Positions 1 to 6,076 of a stretch of DNA of 8,289 nucleotides are shown in pieces. Below the pieces are notes generated by a model. It was not told the origin of the DNA. It saw only the letters and a program-made list of their open reading frames with translations, and searched no databases. Every line of letters starts with the position of its first letter. Within the stretch, counting starts at the first letter, position 1. The stretch is from the NCBI GenBank assembly GCA_023405565.1, contig JAEXXW010000086.1:1-8289 (forward strand). Reading direction: 5' to 3'. The DNA is from Pseudomonadota bacterium. Lineage in GTDB: Bacteria > Pseudomonadota > Alphaproteobacteria > Rhizobiales > Xanthobacteraceae. A program made the translations under genes and the position numbers.

Positions 1-1
1 C

Positions 2-187
2 GCCTGCACGCATAACGCCGATTTCGACACCGAGCGCGATTTCTACCTGACCCGGGCCGGCAAGGATCACATGATGCTGCGCGACCGCCGCGGCGCGATG
101 AACAGAATGTTCGACGGCATCACGCTGGGCGCGGACGACCGTATCTTCAAGCTGGAACAGGCCGCCACCGGCGCCTGCGACTTCTGA
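2..187 (+). CDS. 3' end of an unrecognised protein gene (5' end outside window)
   Basis: An open frame runs from the window edge to a TGA at 185-187, giving the last 61 residues of a protein. Codons are strongly GC-ending, as expected for real coding sequence here. The visible part is hydrophilic and charged, ends in GACDF, and has two cysteines near its ends (second visible residue and third from last), which could pair in an exported protein. I do not recognise a family. It lies on the same strand as the nuclease-ATPase unit and stops 76 nt before the preferred nuclease start, so it may be the preceding gene of that unit or simply an upstream neighbour. Confidence 0.6.
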   Translation, partial: ACTHNADFDTERDFYLTRAGKDHMMLRDRRGAMNRMFDGITLGADDRIFKLEQAATGACDF

Positions 188-204
188 AAGATTGCATTTA
201 TCGA

Positions 205-233
205 TTGACTTCCCGCTCAGGTTGCAGAACTTT
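205..233 (+). promoter_or_regulatory. Possible sigma70-type promoter for the nuclease-ParA unit
   Basis: TTGACT at 205-210 matches a -35 box well. Seventeen bases later AACTTT (228-233) is a poor -10 match. If used, transcription would begin near 240, just before a purine-rich GAGGGGGA (243-250) and the ATG at 264. That would make ATG 264, not TTG 192, the nuclease start. The weak -10 keeps this tentative. Confidence 0.25.
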
Positions 234-263
234 TGCGACGGTGAGGGGGAGATCGGTCGCGTC

Positions 264-1064
264 ATGCCGCCATCGGTGGGGGCCGTTGCGGAGCGGATGG
301 AAAGGCTGTTGCCACAGGACGGCACGCCGGTGCTCAACCGTGTCCTCCAGGTGATGCTGTCGCGCGAGCTGGAAAGTCCGGTCTCGCCGGACCTCTATTT
401 CAAGGCATCGGACCAGCTCTCGAAGGAACAGCGGATTGGCCGCCTGCGCGGCCAGGGTGGCCAGATCTTTCTCCTGCCCAAGCCCGCAAAAAAGCAGATC
501 AATGGCGCAACAGTAGAGCTTCGCCGCGAAGCCATGCTGATGGCCCCGCTCGGCCGCTATCTGAGCGAAACCTTCTGCAAGGGGCTCGATCTGCCGCCCG
601 ATGGCGCCAGCATCGTGCAGGACACCTCGACTATCGGCCCTGTGCGCGGCCGTTTTGCCCGGCCGGACTTCATTGTCGTCACCGCCATGCGCTTTCGCCT
701 GCTGCCCGGCTCGCAGATCGACGTCCATAGTTTCGAACTGAAAGCCGAGCACGGCGCGACCGACGAGTCGGTCTATGAGGCCCTGGCGCAGACCCGCTTC
801 ACCCATTTCGGCCATCTGGTCTGGCACCTGCCGGCGCATTCGCGCTGCGAGGTGCGGCTGACGGACATCGAAAAACAGTGCGACCAGCACGGGATCGGCT
901 TGATCCGCATGCGCGATCCGCATGATCATACAAGCTATGACATTCTCCTCGACCCGGTCCGCAAGGCGACGCCGCCGGCCATCGTCGACGGCTTTCTGGA
1001 ATCGCGGCTGTCCGATCTGCATCGCGAGCGATTGTTGCGGGCCATGAATGGAGGCCATGGGTGA
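264..1064 (+). CDS. Putative PD-(D/E)XK nuclease with N-terminal winged-helix-like domain
   Basis: Encodes 266 residues from ATG 264; a TTG at 192 in the same frame would give 290. ATG 264 is preferred because GAGGGGGA lies upstream (243-250, spacing 13, rather long) and TTG 192 has no good ribosome site. Residues below count from ATG. Residues 20-71 (TPVLNRVLQVML onward to GGQIFLL) look like a winged helix-turn-helix, as found in HTH-linked restriction enzymes. The later half resembles a PD-(D/E)XK core: PD at 134-135 in RPDFIVV, then ELK at 158-160 in HSFELKAE, then a helix with EALAQTRF whose Gln fits the usual post-core position. A segment with HGIGLIRMRDP follows. Predicted role is metal-dependent DNA cleavage in the cytoplasm; this is inferred from motifs only. 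Its TGA overlaps the GTG of the ATPase gene by 4 nt. No adjacent methyltransferase is seen in the window. It could instead be an inactive PD-(D/E)XK DNA-binding protein. Confidence 0.6.
   Translation: MPPSVGAVAERMERLLPQDGTPVLNRVLQVMLSRELESPVSPDLYFKASDQLSKEQRIGRLRGQGGQIFLLPKPAKKQINGATVELRREAMLMAPLGRYLSETFCKGLDLPPDGASIVQDTSTIGPVRGRFARPDFIVVTAMRFRLLPGSQIDVHSFELKAEHGATDESVYEALAQTRFTHFGHLVWHLPAHSRCEVRLTDIEKQCDQHGIGLIRMRDPHDHTSYDILLDPVRKATPPAIVDGFLESRLSDLHRERLLRAMNGGHG
1050..1054 (+). promoter_or_regulatory. Shine-Dalgarno GGAGG selecting the GTG start of the ATPase
   Basis: GGAGG sits 6 nt before GTG 1061. A nearer ATG at 1057 is in a different frame. The site lies inside the nuclease coding end, so translation of the two genes is probably coupled through the 4-nt GTGA overlap. 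Confidence 0.75.
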
Positions 1065-1969
1065 AAGGCAAGGTCATTGCCGTGGCCAACATGAAGGGCG
1101 GTGTTGGCAAGACCGCAACTGTCGTCGCGCTGGCCGAAGCGCTGGCGGCGGATGGCGCACGCGTGCTGGTGATCGACCTCGACGCGCAGGCCAATGCCTC
1201 GATTCTCTTTGCCGGCGATTCCTATCTCGCCGAGATGATCCGCGATGGCCGCACCATCGATGCCTTCCTGGAAGACTATCTGATGCGCGGCAAGAAGAAG
1301 ACATTCGATTCCTGCATCCGCGAACAGATCAGCGAAGTCACCCATCTCGGACATCCCTTGGAGATCTCCCTGCTCGCCTCCAGCGCCGAATTGCGGACGC
1401 TGGAATTGCGGATGATCTACAGGCTGACGAAGAAGAAGGAGCTGAACCTCGAGGAGATCGTCGAGGGCATCCAGGGCGTGATCAAGGAGCAATTGTCGAA
1501 ATCGGCTAAGTCCTTCGACTACATTCTGCTGGATTGCGCTCCGGGCATTTCGGTGCTGACCGAAGCGAGCATCCGGCTCGCTCATCTCGTCATCGTGCCG
1601 ACCATTCCCGATACGCTCTCGACCTATGGCCTGCAGGCCTTCTGCAAGACCGTGTGGCAGGGCGGCTCCGAGACCGCGAAATTCTACAGGAAACCGCGCG
1701 GTTCGCTGCCCCATGTTCTGGTCACGCGACGACGTCCCATCGTCGAACATCACAAGACGATTGCCCGCATGCGCAACGAAAAGCATGCGGACGATCCGAG
1801 CTTTGTGGTTTTCGAGACCGAAATCCCCGAACGCGCTGCCATCGCCGATGCGCTCGCCAAGAACGGAACCTATCCGAATTTCACCAACAAATGGACGCCA
1901 GCGGTTGCAGACCTGCTGCAGCAGTTCGCGCATGAGACCAGGGAGGCGCTGAATGGCTCTGGCCATTGA
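1061..1969 (+). CDS. ParA/MinD-family deviant-Walker ATPase
   Basis: A 302-residue protein starting with GTG. Residues 11-20 (MKGGVGKTAT) form the deviant Walker A box with the signature lysine K12 and the catalytic-loop lysine K17. Walker A' is VIDLDAQ at 37-43 and Walker B is YILLDCAP at 154-161. These are the hallmarks of ParA/Soj/MinD ATPases, which dimerise on ATP and bind DNA or membrane to position a partner. Length fits the family. There is no N-terminal helix-turn-helix as in large plasmid ParAs, and no MinD-type C-terminal amphipathic helix is obvious. Basic patches occur at 76-80 and 123-126, and RRR at 223-225 could touch DNA. It is sandwiched between the nuclease (4-nt overlap) and a small basic-tailed protein (17-nt overlap). 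With no parB or repC beside it, a standard chromosome or plasmid partition role is unlikely. I infer it regulates or localises its two partners. Confidence 0.9.
   Translation: MKGKVIAVANMKGGVGKTATVVALAEALAADGARVLVIDLDAQANASILFAGDSYLAEMIRDGRTIDAFLEDYLMRGKKKTFDSCIREQISEVTHLGHPLEISLLASSAELRTLELRMIYRLTKKKELNLEEIVEGIQGVIKEQLSKSAKSFDYILLDCAPGISVLTEASIRLAHLVIVPTIPDTLSTYGLQAFCKTVWQGGSETAKFYRKPRGSLPHVLVTRRRPIVEHHKTIARMRNEKHADDPSFVVFETEIPERAAIADALAKNGTYPNFTNKWTPAVADLLQQFAHETREALNGSGH
1941..1946 (+). promoter_or_regulatory. Shine-Dalgarno GGGAGG for the third gene of the unit
   Basis: GGGAGG lies 6 nt before ATG 1953 and inside the end of the ATPase gene. It fixes the start of the small protein and supports production of it from the same mRNA at a good rate. 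Confidence 0.75.
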
Positions 1970-2405
1970 CGGTTACGCGGTGCTGGAGCGCATTGCCGCA
2001 AATCCGAATGCCTTTGCCAACATCCGTTCCGACGTCACCAAGGCTGCGCAAGCTCTGGTGTTCGCGCAGTTGAAGGCGAAGACGTCCGGCATCGAGGCCT
2101 TGCGCGCGGTGCGGATGGCGCTCGGTGCGGAACCTTTTGCGCTGATCGTGGAAGCTTTGAAAGACGCGCAGGTGAAGACGCTGGTGACGAAATTCGACAA
2201 GCATAATGTCGAGATGAAAACAACGATGGCACAGGCCCGCCGCCGCCATCTCTGCGTGCTCGCCGACGCTTCGGTGGCACCGGCGCAGAAGCAGACACGC
2301 GCCAGGAAACCGACGACAAAATCGAAAAACGCTGCAAAGCCGGAGCCGACCGGATTGGAAAGACTATCGAGTGAAGCGATGAGCGCGCGCCGGGAACGAC
2401 GGTAA
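1953..2405 (+). CDS. Small protein with basic low-complexity tail, candidate ParA partner
   Basis: A 150-residue protein of no family I can name. Residues 1 to about 107 are mostly helical in character, with an Ala/Leu-rich middle, and contain a segment (TLVTKFDKHN, 76-85) that looks like a conserved core. From about 108 the chain turns into a low-complexity tail rich in Lys, Arg, Ala, Thr and Pro, ending RRERR. Such tails usually bind nucleic acid or act as flexible linkers; this is inference. There is no signal peptide or membrane segment. Its first 17 nt overlap the ATPase gene, so it is the last member of the three-gene unit. By analogy with ParA systems, whose small partners stimulate ATP hydrolysis with a basic stretch, it may be the adaptor of the ATPase. 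No terminator is visible immediately after it. Confidence 0.75.
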   Translation: MALAIDGYAVLERIAANPNAFANIRSDVTKAAQALVFAQLKAKTSGIEALRAVRMALGAEPFALIVEALKDAQVKTLVTKFDKHNVEMKTTMAQARRRHLCVLADASVAPAQKQTRARKPTTKSKNAAKPEPTGLERLSSEAMSARRERR

Positions 2406-2443
2406 TTTCAGCATTTTCAGATTGTCGCAATTTAGCGGCGCTT

Positions 2444-2470
2444 TTGACTTCGAAGGGCCGATGCTATCCT
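2444..2470 (+). promoter_or_regulatory. Possible promoter of the amidohydrolase gene
   Basis: TTGACT at 2444-2449 and TATCCT at 2465-2470 resemble -35 and -10 boxes, but the 15-nt spacer is short. It lies in the 116-nt gap between the three-gene unit and the amidohydrolase start, where a promoter would be expected. The TTG within the -35 box also opens the same reading frame, but the ribosome site at 2507-2514 argues for the ATG at 2522. Confidence 0.3.
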
Positions 2471-2521
2471 TCCCCTGTTCTGATTGAGCGCCCAGACTCA
2501 ACAGCCGGGAAGGAAACATTC

Positions 2522-3628
2522 ATGCCGATATCGCCATCGCGATTCCGCTTCTTCGCCTCTTGCGCTTGCGGACAGGATCATTCTCTCAAACCACAAGCCA
2601 CTGACCTCAGCCGCCGTCAGATTCTGGCTGGCGGCGCGGCGCTCGCCATCGGCGCTGCGACCGCAGGAACCGGTTCGCGCGTCTTCGCGCAGACGCCACC
2701 CCATCGCATCGACGTGCATCACCATGTCTCGCCGCCGACCTGGCTCGATGCCATGAAGCGTATCAAGAAAGACAACCCGCCCATGGCGAACTGGTCGGTG
2801 CAGAAGACTCTCGACGACATGGACAAGGGCGGCGTCGCGACCGCCATCACCTCACCGACCACACCGCAATTGCAGGGACTGGATGCGGCAGAATCCGCGC
2901 GCCTTGCGCGTGAATCCAACGAATATGCAAAGAAGCTCGAAACGCAACATCCCGGCCGTTTCGGCACCTTCGCCATGCTGCCGCTGCCGCATGTCGACGA
3001 GAGCCTGAAGGAAATCGAATACGCCTTCGACACGCTGAAGGTCGATGGCATCGGCTGCATGACCAGCTATGGCGACAAGTGGCTCGGCTATAGTGAATTC
3101 GAGCCGGTCTGGGCTGAACTGAACCGCCGCAAGGCCACAATCTACACACACCCGACCGGGGCGAATTGCTGCGTCAATCTCGTACGCAATACCGACGACG
3201 CCTTCATCGAATTCGGCACCGACACGACGCGCGCCGTCTTCACCATCATCTTCAGCGGCTTTGCCGAAAAATATCCAGACATCAACTGGATCTGGTCGCA
3301 TGGCGGCGGCTCGACCACCGCTTTCTACGAGCGCTTCACCGTGCAGGCACTGATGCGGCCGCCCTATGCCGGAAAATTCACCCGCGATCAGGTGGAGCAG
3401 CAGATCCGCCGTTTTTACTACGACACCGCCGCCGTGCCGAACGAGGTGACGTTGTCTGCGTTGCAGAAGATGGTGCCGATCTCGCAAATCGTTTACGGCA
3501 CCGACTATCCTTATCGCACCGCAGCCGACCACACAAAGGGAGTGTCCGCATTCTTCAAGGGCGATGACCTGAAAGCTGTCGATCGTGAGAATGCGCTGAG
3601 GCTGGTCCCTCGCCTGAAGAAAGCCTGA
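2522..3628 (+). CDS. Tat-exported amidohydrolase (ACMSD-like metal-dependent hydrolase/decarboxylase)
   Basis: A 368-residue protein. The start is ATG 2522, with GGGAAGGA (2507-2514) 7 nt upstream. The N-terminus carries a twin-arginine signal: SRRQIL (30-35) followed by a small-residue hydrophobic stretch to a likely cut after VFA (56). The mature part is an amidohydrolase-2 family barrel. It has HxH at 66 and 68 (in DVHHHVSP), His 210 in YTHPTG, His 260 in WSHGGG, and Asp 328 in GTDYP. These match the metal ligands and catalytic residues of the aminocarboxymuconate-semialdehyde decarboxylase group, which includes resorcylate and 6-methylsalicylate decarboxylases. Substrate cannot be told from sequence; a small aromatic acid is an inference. 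A Tat signal implies folding with metal in the cytoplasm and work in the periplasm, whereas the characterised relatives are cytosolic. The gene stands alone, with its own gap upstream and a strong terminator after it. Confidence 0.9.
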   Translation: MPISPSRFRFFASCACGQDHSLKPQATDLSRRQILAGGAALAIGAATAGTGSRVFAQTPPHRIDVHHHVSPPTWLDAMKRIKKDNPPMANWSVQKTLDDMDKGGVATAITSPTTPQLQGLDAAESARLARESNEYAKKLETQHPGRFGTFAMLPLPHVDESLKEIEYAFDTLKVDGIGCMTSYGDKWLGYSEFEPVWAELNRRKATIYTHPTGANCCVNLVRNTDDAFIEFGTDTTRAVFTIIFSGFAEKYPDINWIWSHGGGSTTAFYERFTVQALMRPPYAGKFTRDQVEQQIRRFYYDTAAVPNEVTLSALQKMVPISQIVYGTDYPYRTAADHTKGVSAFFKGDDLKAVDRENALRLVPRLKKA

Positions 3629-3641
3629 CGCCCAATGAAAA

Positions 3642-3675
3642 CGCGCCGCTTTCGGTTGAAAGCGGCGCGCTTCTC
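3642..3675. terminator. Bidirectional intrinsic terminator between convergent genes
   Basis: A perfect 12-bp GC-rich stem (CGCGCCGCTTTC, 3642-3653, with its complement at 3658-3669) closes a GGTT loop. On the + strand TTCTCTT follows; on the - strand TTTTCATT follows. It lies 13 nt after the amidohydrolase stop and 28 nt beyond the end of the opposing chemotaxis gene, so it can serve both. Confidence 0.85.
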
Positions 3676-3697
3676 TTAATGTCAGAATTTCAGATGC

Positions 3698-5062
3698 CTA
3701 GAATTCCTGCCAATCCGCGTCCTGCTTCACGGCAAGATTGCCGTGAACCTTCGGGGCAGAACGCCTGGCCGGCGCCGCTTTTGCAACAGGGGCTTTCGCC
3801 GGAGCAGGCCGGGAGGCTGCACCACCGCTCCAGCCGGTGCTGGCAGCTGCATTGCTTTCATTGACCGTGAAGAACGACATCCGCTGATCCATGATGGTGG
3901 ATTGCTGCTCAAGTGTCTTGGCGGTAGCCGCATTTTCCTCGACCAATGCGGAGTTCTGCTGCGTCACCTCGTCCATCTGCGTCAGAGCAGCGTTGATCTG
4001 CTCGACACCTGTCGCCTGTTCGGCGCTCGCTGTCGCGATGCCGGAGACGATATCGGCCACCTTCTGGATCGAGTTCATGATCTCGGCCAGCGATTCACCG
4101 GCGCGATTGACGAGCTGGACGCCATCCTGGACCTGAACGTTGCTGTTGGTGATCAGGTCCTTGATGTCCTTGGCCGCTTGCGACGAGCGTTGCGCCAGAC
4201 TGCGCACTTCCGAAGCCACGACAGCAAACCCGCGGCCAGCTTCACCCGCACGCGCCGCTTCGACAGCGGCGTTGAGCGCAAGCAGGTTGGTTTGACGGGC
4301 GATCTCGTCGATGACGCCGATGATGTCGGAGATCTTCTGCGAGGATTCCTCGATGCGGGACATGGCTGTGACAGCTTCGCTCACAACCTGGCCGCCGCGT
4401 CCCGCCACGTCCTGGGCTTCCGACGTGAAGCGGTTGGCATTCATCGCATCTTCGGCATTCTTCTTCACCGTCGCTGCGATTTCCTCCATGGAGGCCGAGG
4501 TCTCTTCGAGGCTCGCCGCCTGCTCTTCCGTCCGTTGCGACAGATCGGTCGTGCTGGTCGAGATTTCCGACGAAGCGTTCGACACTTCCCGCGCGGCTGA
4601 CTTGATCTCGGACATCGTGCCGGAGATGCGTCCTGCCATCGCGTTGGCATCGTCCTTCAGCTTGCCGAACATGCCCTGATATTGCGCCGTGATGCGCTGG
4701 GTCAGGTCGCCGGCCGCCAGGCCGCTGAACATGCGCGCCATGTCGTTCAGGACTTCGGCGGTGTTTTCGCAGAGCGAATTCATCGCCCGGCCGATATTGA
4801 GGATGAAGCCTTGCTTGCCTTCGAGCGAAACGCGCTGCGAGAAATCGCCGGCCAGAGCCGATTTGACAATACCGCCGACTGCCGCTTCGAACTCGGTGGT
4901 CAGGCGCTCCATCGCGATGCGATCCTGCTCGGCCTTCTGCGCGGCTTCGATGCGGGCCTTTTCCGCCAGCATGACCTTGATCTCGTTGACGGCGCGAGAG
5001 GTTTCGCCGATTTCGTCCTTGCGCTCGGTGCCGGTGATCTCGACGTCTTCACCCTTGGCCAT
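3698..5062 (-). CDS. C-terminal chemoreceptor signalling part, downstream open frame of the broken MCP
   Basis: This frame of 454 residues, counted from an ATG at 5062 inside HAMP, holds the cytoplasmic half of the receptor. After the rest of the first HAMP come two further HAMP-like units (about 62-100 with AGDFSQR, and about 105-145 with AAGDLTQR). Then comes the long coiled-coil hairpin. Methylation-helix segments lie near 175-200 (LEETSASMEEI) and 355-385. The conserved tip spans 251-285 (IDEIARQTNLLALNAA onward through GRGFAVVASEV), the site that contacts CheA and CheW. Residues from about 405 form a flexible Ala/Pro/Lys linker ending in DWQEF, an xWxxF pentapeptide of the type that tethers the CheR methyltransferase and CheB. 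If translated alone from 5062 it would be a soluble receptor without a sensor, but no good ribosome site precedes that ATG, so it is more likely just the 3' part of the broken gene. Confidence 0.8.
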   Translation of the reverse strand: MAKGEDVEITGTERKDEIGETSRAVNEIKVMLAEKARIEAAQKAEQDRIAMERLTTEFEAAVGGIVKSALAGDFSQRVSLEGKQGFILNIGRAMNSLCENTAEVLNDMARMFSGLAAGDLTQRITAQYQGMFGKLKDDANAMAGRISGTMSEIKSAAREVSNASSEISTSTTDLSQRTEEQAASLEETSASMEEIAATVKKNAEDAMNANRFTSEAQDVAGRGGQVVSEAVTAMSRIEESSQKISDIIGVIDEIARQTNLLALNAAVEAARAGEAGRGFAVVASEVRSLAQRSSQAAKDIKDLITNSNVQVQDGVQLVNRAGESLAEIMNSIQKVADIVSGIATASAEQATGVEQINAALTQMDEVTQQNSALVEENAATAKTLEQQSTIMDQRMSFFTVNESNAAASTGWSGGAASRPAPAKAPVAKAAPARRSAPKVHGNLAVKQDADWQEF

Positions 5063-5763
5063 GCGCTGGAGCAGGGCAACCAGGCTGCGATTGGCTTGGC
5101 GATACCGAACTGGCCGATCAGGAAGCCGAACAACAGACCAACGGTGATGCCGATCGAGGCCACCGTGATCATCATGTTGGAAACGCGCAGGTATTCGTTC
5201 GTCGCTTCGGCCGAAACCGCAAGGACACGCTGAGTGAGCATGGCGGCCAGATCGCGGCCTTTTTCCTGGAGTTCCGACGACACGACACGGCTGGAGGCCA
5301 GCGACTTTCGCAGCGCGTTCATCTCCGCGCTGGAATCGATATTCTTGATGCCCTCCGCGACCTTGAAGGTGTCGATTACCTCGTCCTTGTATCGCTCGTA
5401 GACGGATTCCATCTCGGCGATCCGCCGCTTTGTGTCCTCCACCGTCGAAATCTTCTTCAGTTCTGACAACTGCGCTTCGATTTCGCGTTTCCGATCATCC
5501 AGATTCCGCCGCACTTCCTCGCGGATCTGCGGCGTGGGTTCCGTACCGAGGCGGTATTCGCCGCGGTTCATCTGCAGGACTTCCTGGTTGATGCGGGAGG
5601 CGCTGAGGGCAAGTTTGGTAGCGCGCTCCATCACATCGGTGGCATCGCTCAGGCTTTTCAGCGAAGTGACGCCAAGATAGGTGATGCCGATGGCACAGGC
5701 CGACAGAAGGCCGATGACCATCAAAATTTTGGTCAGAACACGGAAGCGGGAAAGAAGCGACAT
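3698..5763 (-). pseudogene. Methyl-accepting chemotaxis protein, frame broken by a one-base deletion
   Basis: The gene reads from ATG 5763 (MSLLSRFRV) to TAG at 3698. With one base restored it would encode 688 residues. The first 226 are in one frame: short cytoplasmic end, membrane segment about 11-33, charged helical periplasmic ligand domain about 34-190 (four-helix-bundle-like), second membrane segment about 196-217, then the HAMP start (GIAKPIA). At about 5087 the frame shifts. The - strand reads ATCGCAGCC where ATCGCCAGCC would restore P-I-A-S-L-V-A-L-L-Q-R-M-A-K-G, a normal HAMP continuation. As written, the upstream frame runs on out of frame for about 60 residues and stops at 4900. 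As given, no full receptor is made; the cause may be mutation or sequencing error. The ribosome site before ATG 5763 is weak. Intact, it would be an inner-membrane chemoreceptor signalling through CheA/CheW. Confidence 0.85.
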
Positions 5764-6076
5764 GTTTGTTCTCGTGATGCGTGGGAAAACCCTTCCGGGC
5801 ATAAAGGCAGTGCATTCCGGTAAGCGCGGCGGCCGGCCGTCAGCGTGCTTCGCGCGACGGTCTCGATGCCGGTCCCTCCCTTCGACCGGCAAAGCGTGCA
5901 TGGATGGCCCTCGCCGAAATCGCCTTCGCGCACATCGCGGCGGCGTCGGGATGGCGGCTTCGCACCATTTCGGCTTTTTCTGGGAGCCAGAGCAGCGCAA
6001 AAACCACAGAATGAACAAAGCGCGATTGTGGTTTATGATCGGTAAAAATACCGTCGTATCAGTATAATATTATTGC
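5764..6076. other. 313-nt non-coding stretch upstream of the chemotaxis gene
   Basis: No convincing gene: open frames here are short or unconserved-looking extensions. The half next to the MCP is GC-rich. The far half (about 6000-6076) is AT-rich and holds an 8-bp inverted repeat (AAACCACA 6001-6008 with TGTGGTTT 6027-6034), a 5-bp hairpin CGGTA-AAAA-TACCG (6040-6053), and the self-complementary ATAATATTAT. It must contain the 3' end signals of the - strand gene that stops at 6077 and probably the MCP promoter (a TATACT on the - strand near 6060-6065 could be a -10). Confidence 0.5.
5999..6034 (-). terminator. Weak terminator candidate after the 6077-6748 gene
   Basis: Read on the - strand, AAACCACA, an 18-nt loop, then TGTGGTTTTT forms an 8-bp stem running into a five-T tract. 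It lies 43 nt past the stop codon at 6077. The long loop and modest stem make it a weak call; it could instead be an operator for the MCP. Confidence 0.3.

Noticed and set aside
198..1966. Two long open frames on the - strand (198-1058 and 935-1966) opposite the nuclease and ATPase
   Set aside because: They are antisense shadows of GC-rich coding DNA. The + strand frames carry clear ParA motifs and ribosome sites; the antisense products have Arg/His/Gln-rich composition and no recognisable domains.
1061..2405. Classical parAB partition locus or plasmid replication module
   Set aside because: No ParB domain, RepC, or iteron/parS-like repeats are visible, and the first gene is nuclease-like.
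264..2405. Toxin-antitoxin pair
   Set aside because: Sizes, the ParA motifs and the three-gene order do not fit a known toxin-antitoxin family, although a toxic nuclease restrained by partners cannot be excluded.
5080..5098. Programmed ribosomal frameshift in the chemotaxis gene
   Set aside because: No slippery heptamer or base run and no evident downstream stimulator; a one-base deletion explains it simply.
3743..5233. Long + strand frames (3743-4600 and 4682-5233) opposite the chemotaxis gene
   Set aside because: The - strand has the full MCP signalling hairpin and HAMP motifs; the + strand frames are shadows without ribosome sites or domains.
4900..6018. Longer start for the chemotaxis protein, upstream of 5763
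   Set aside because: The added 85 residues are Arg/Pro/Cys-rich and unlike an MCP N-terminus, whereas MSLLSRFRVLTKILMVIG from 5763 is a typical one.
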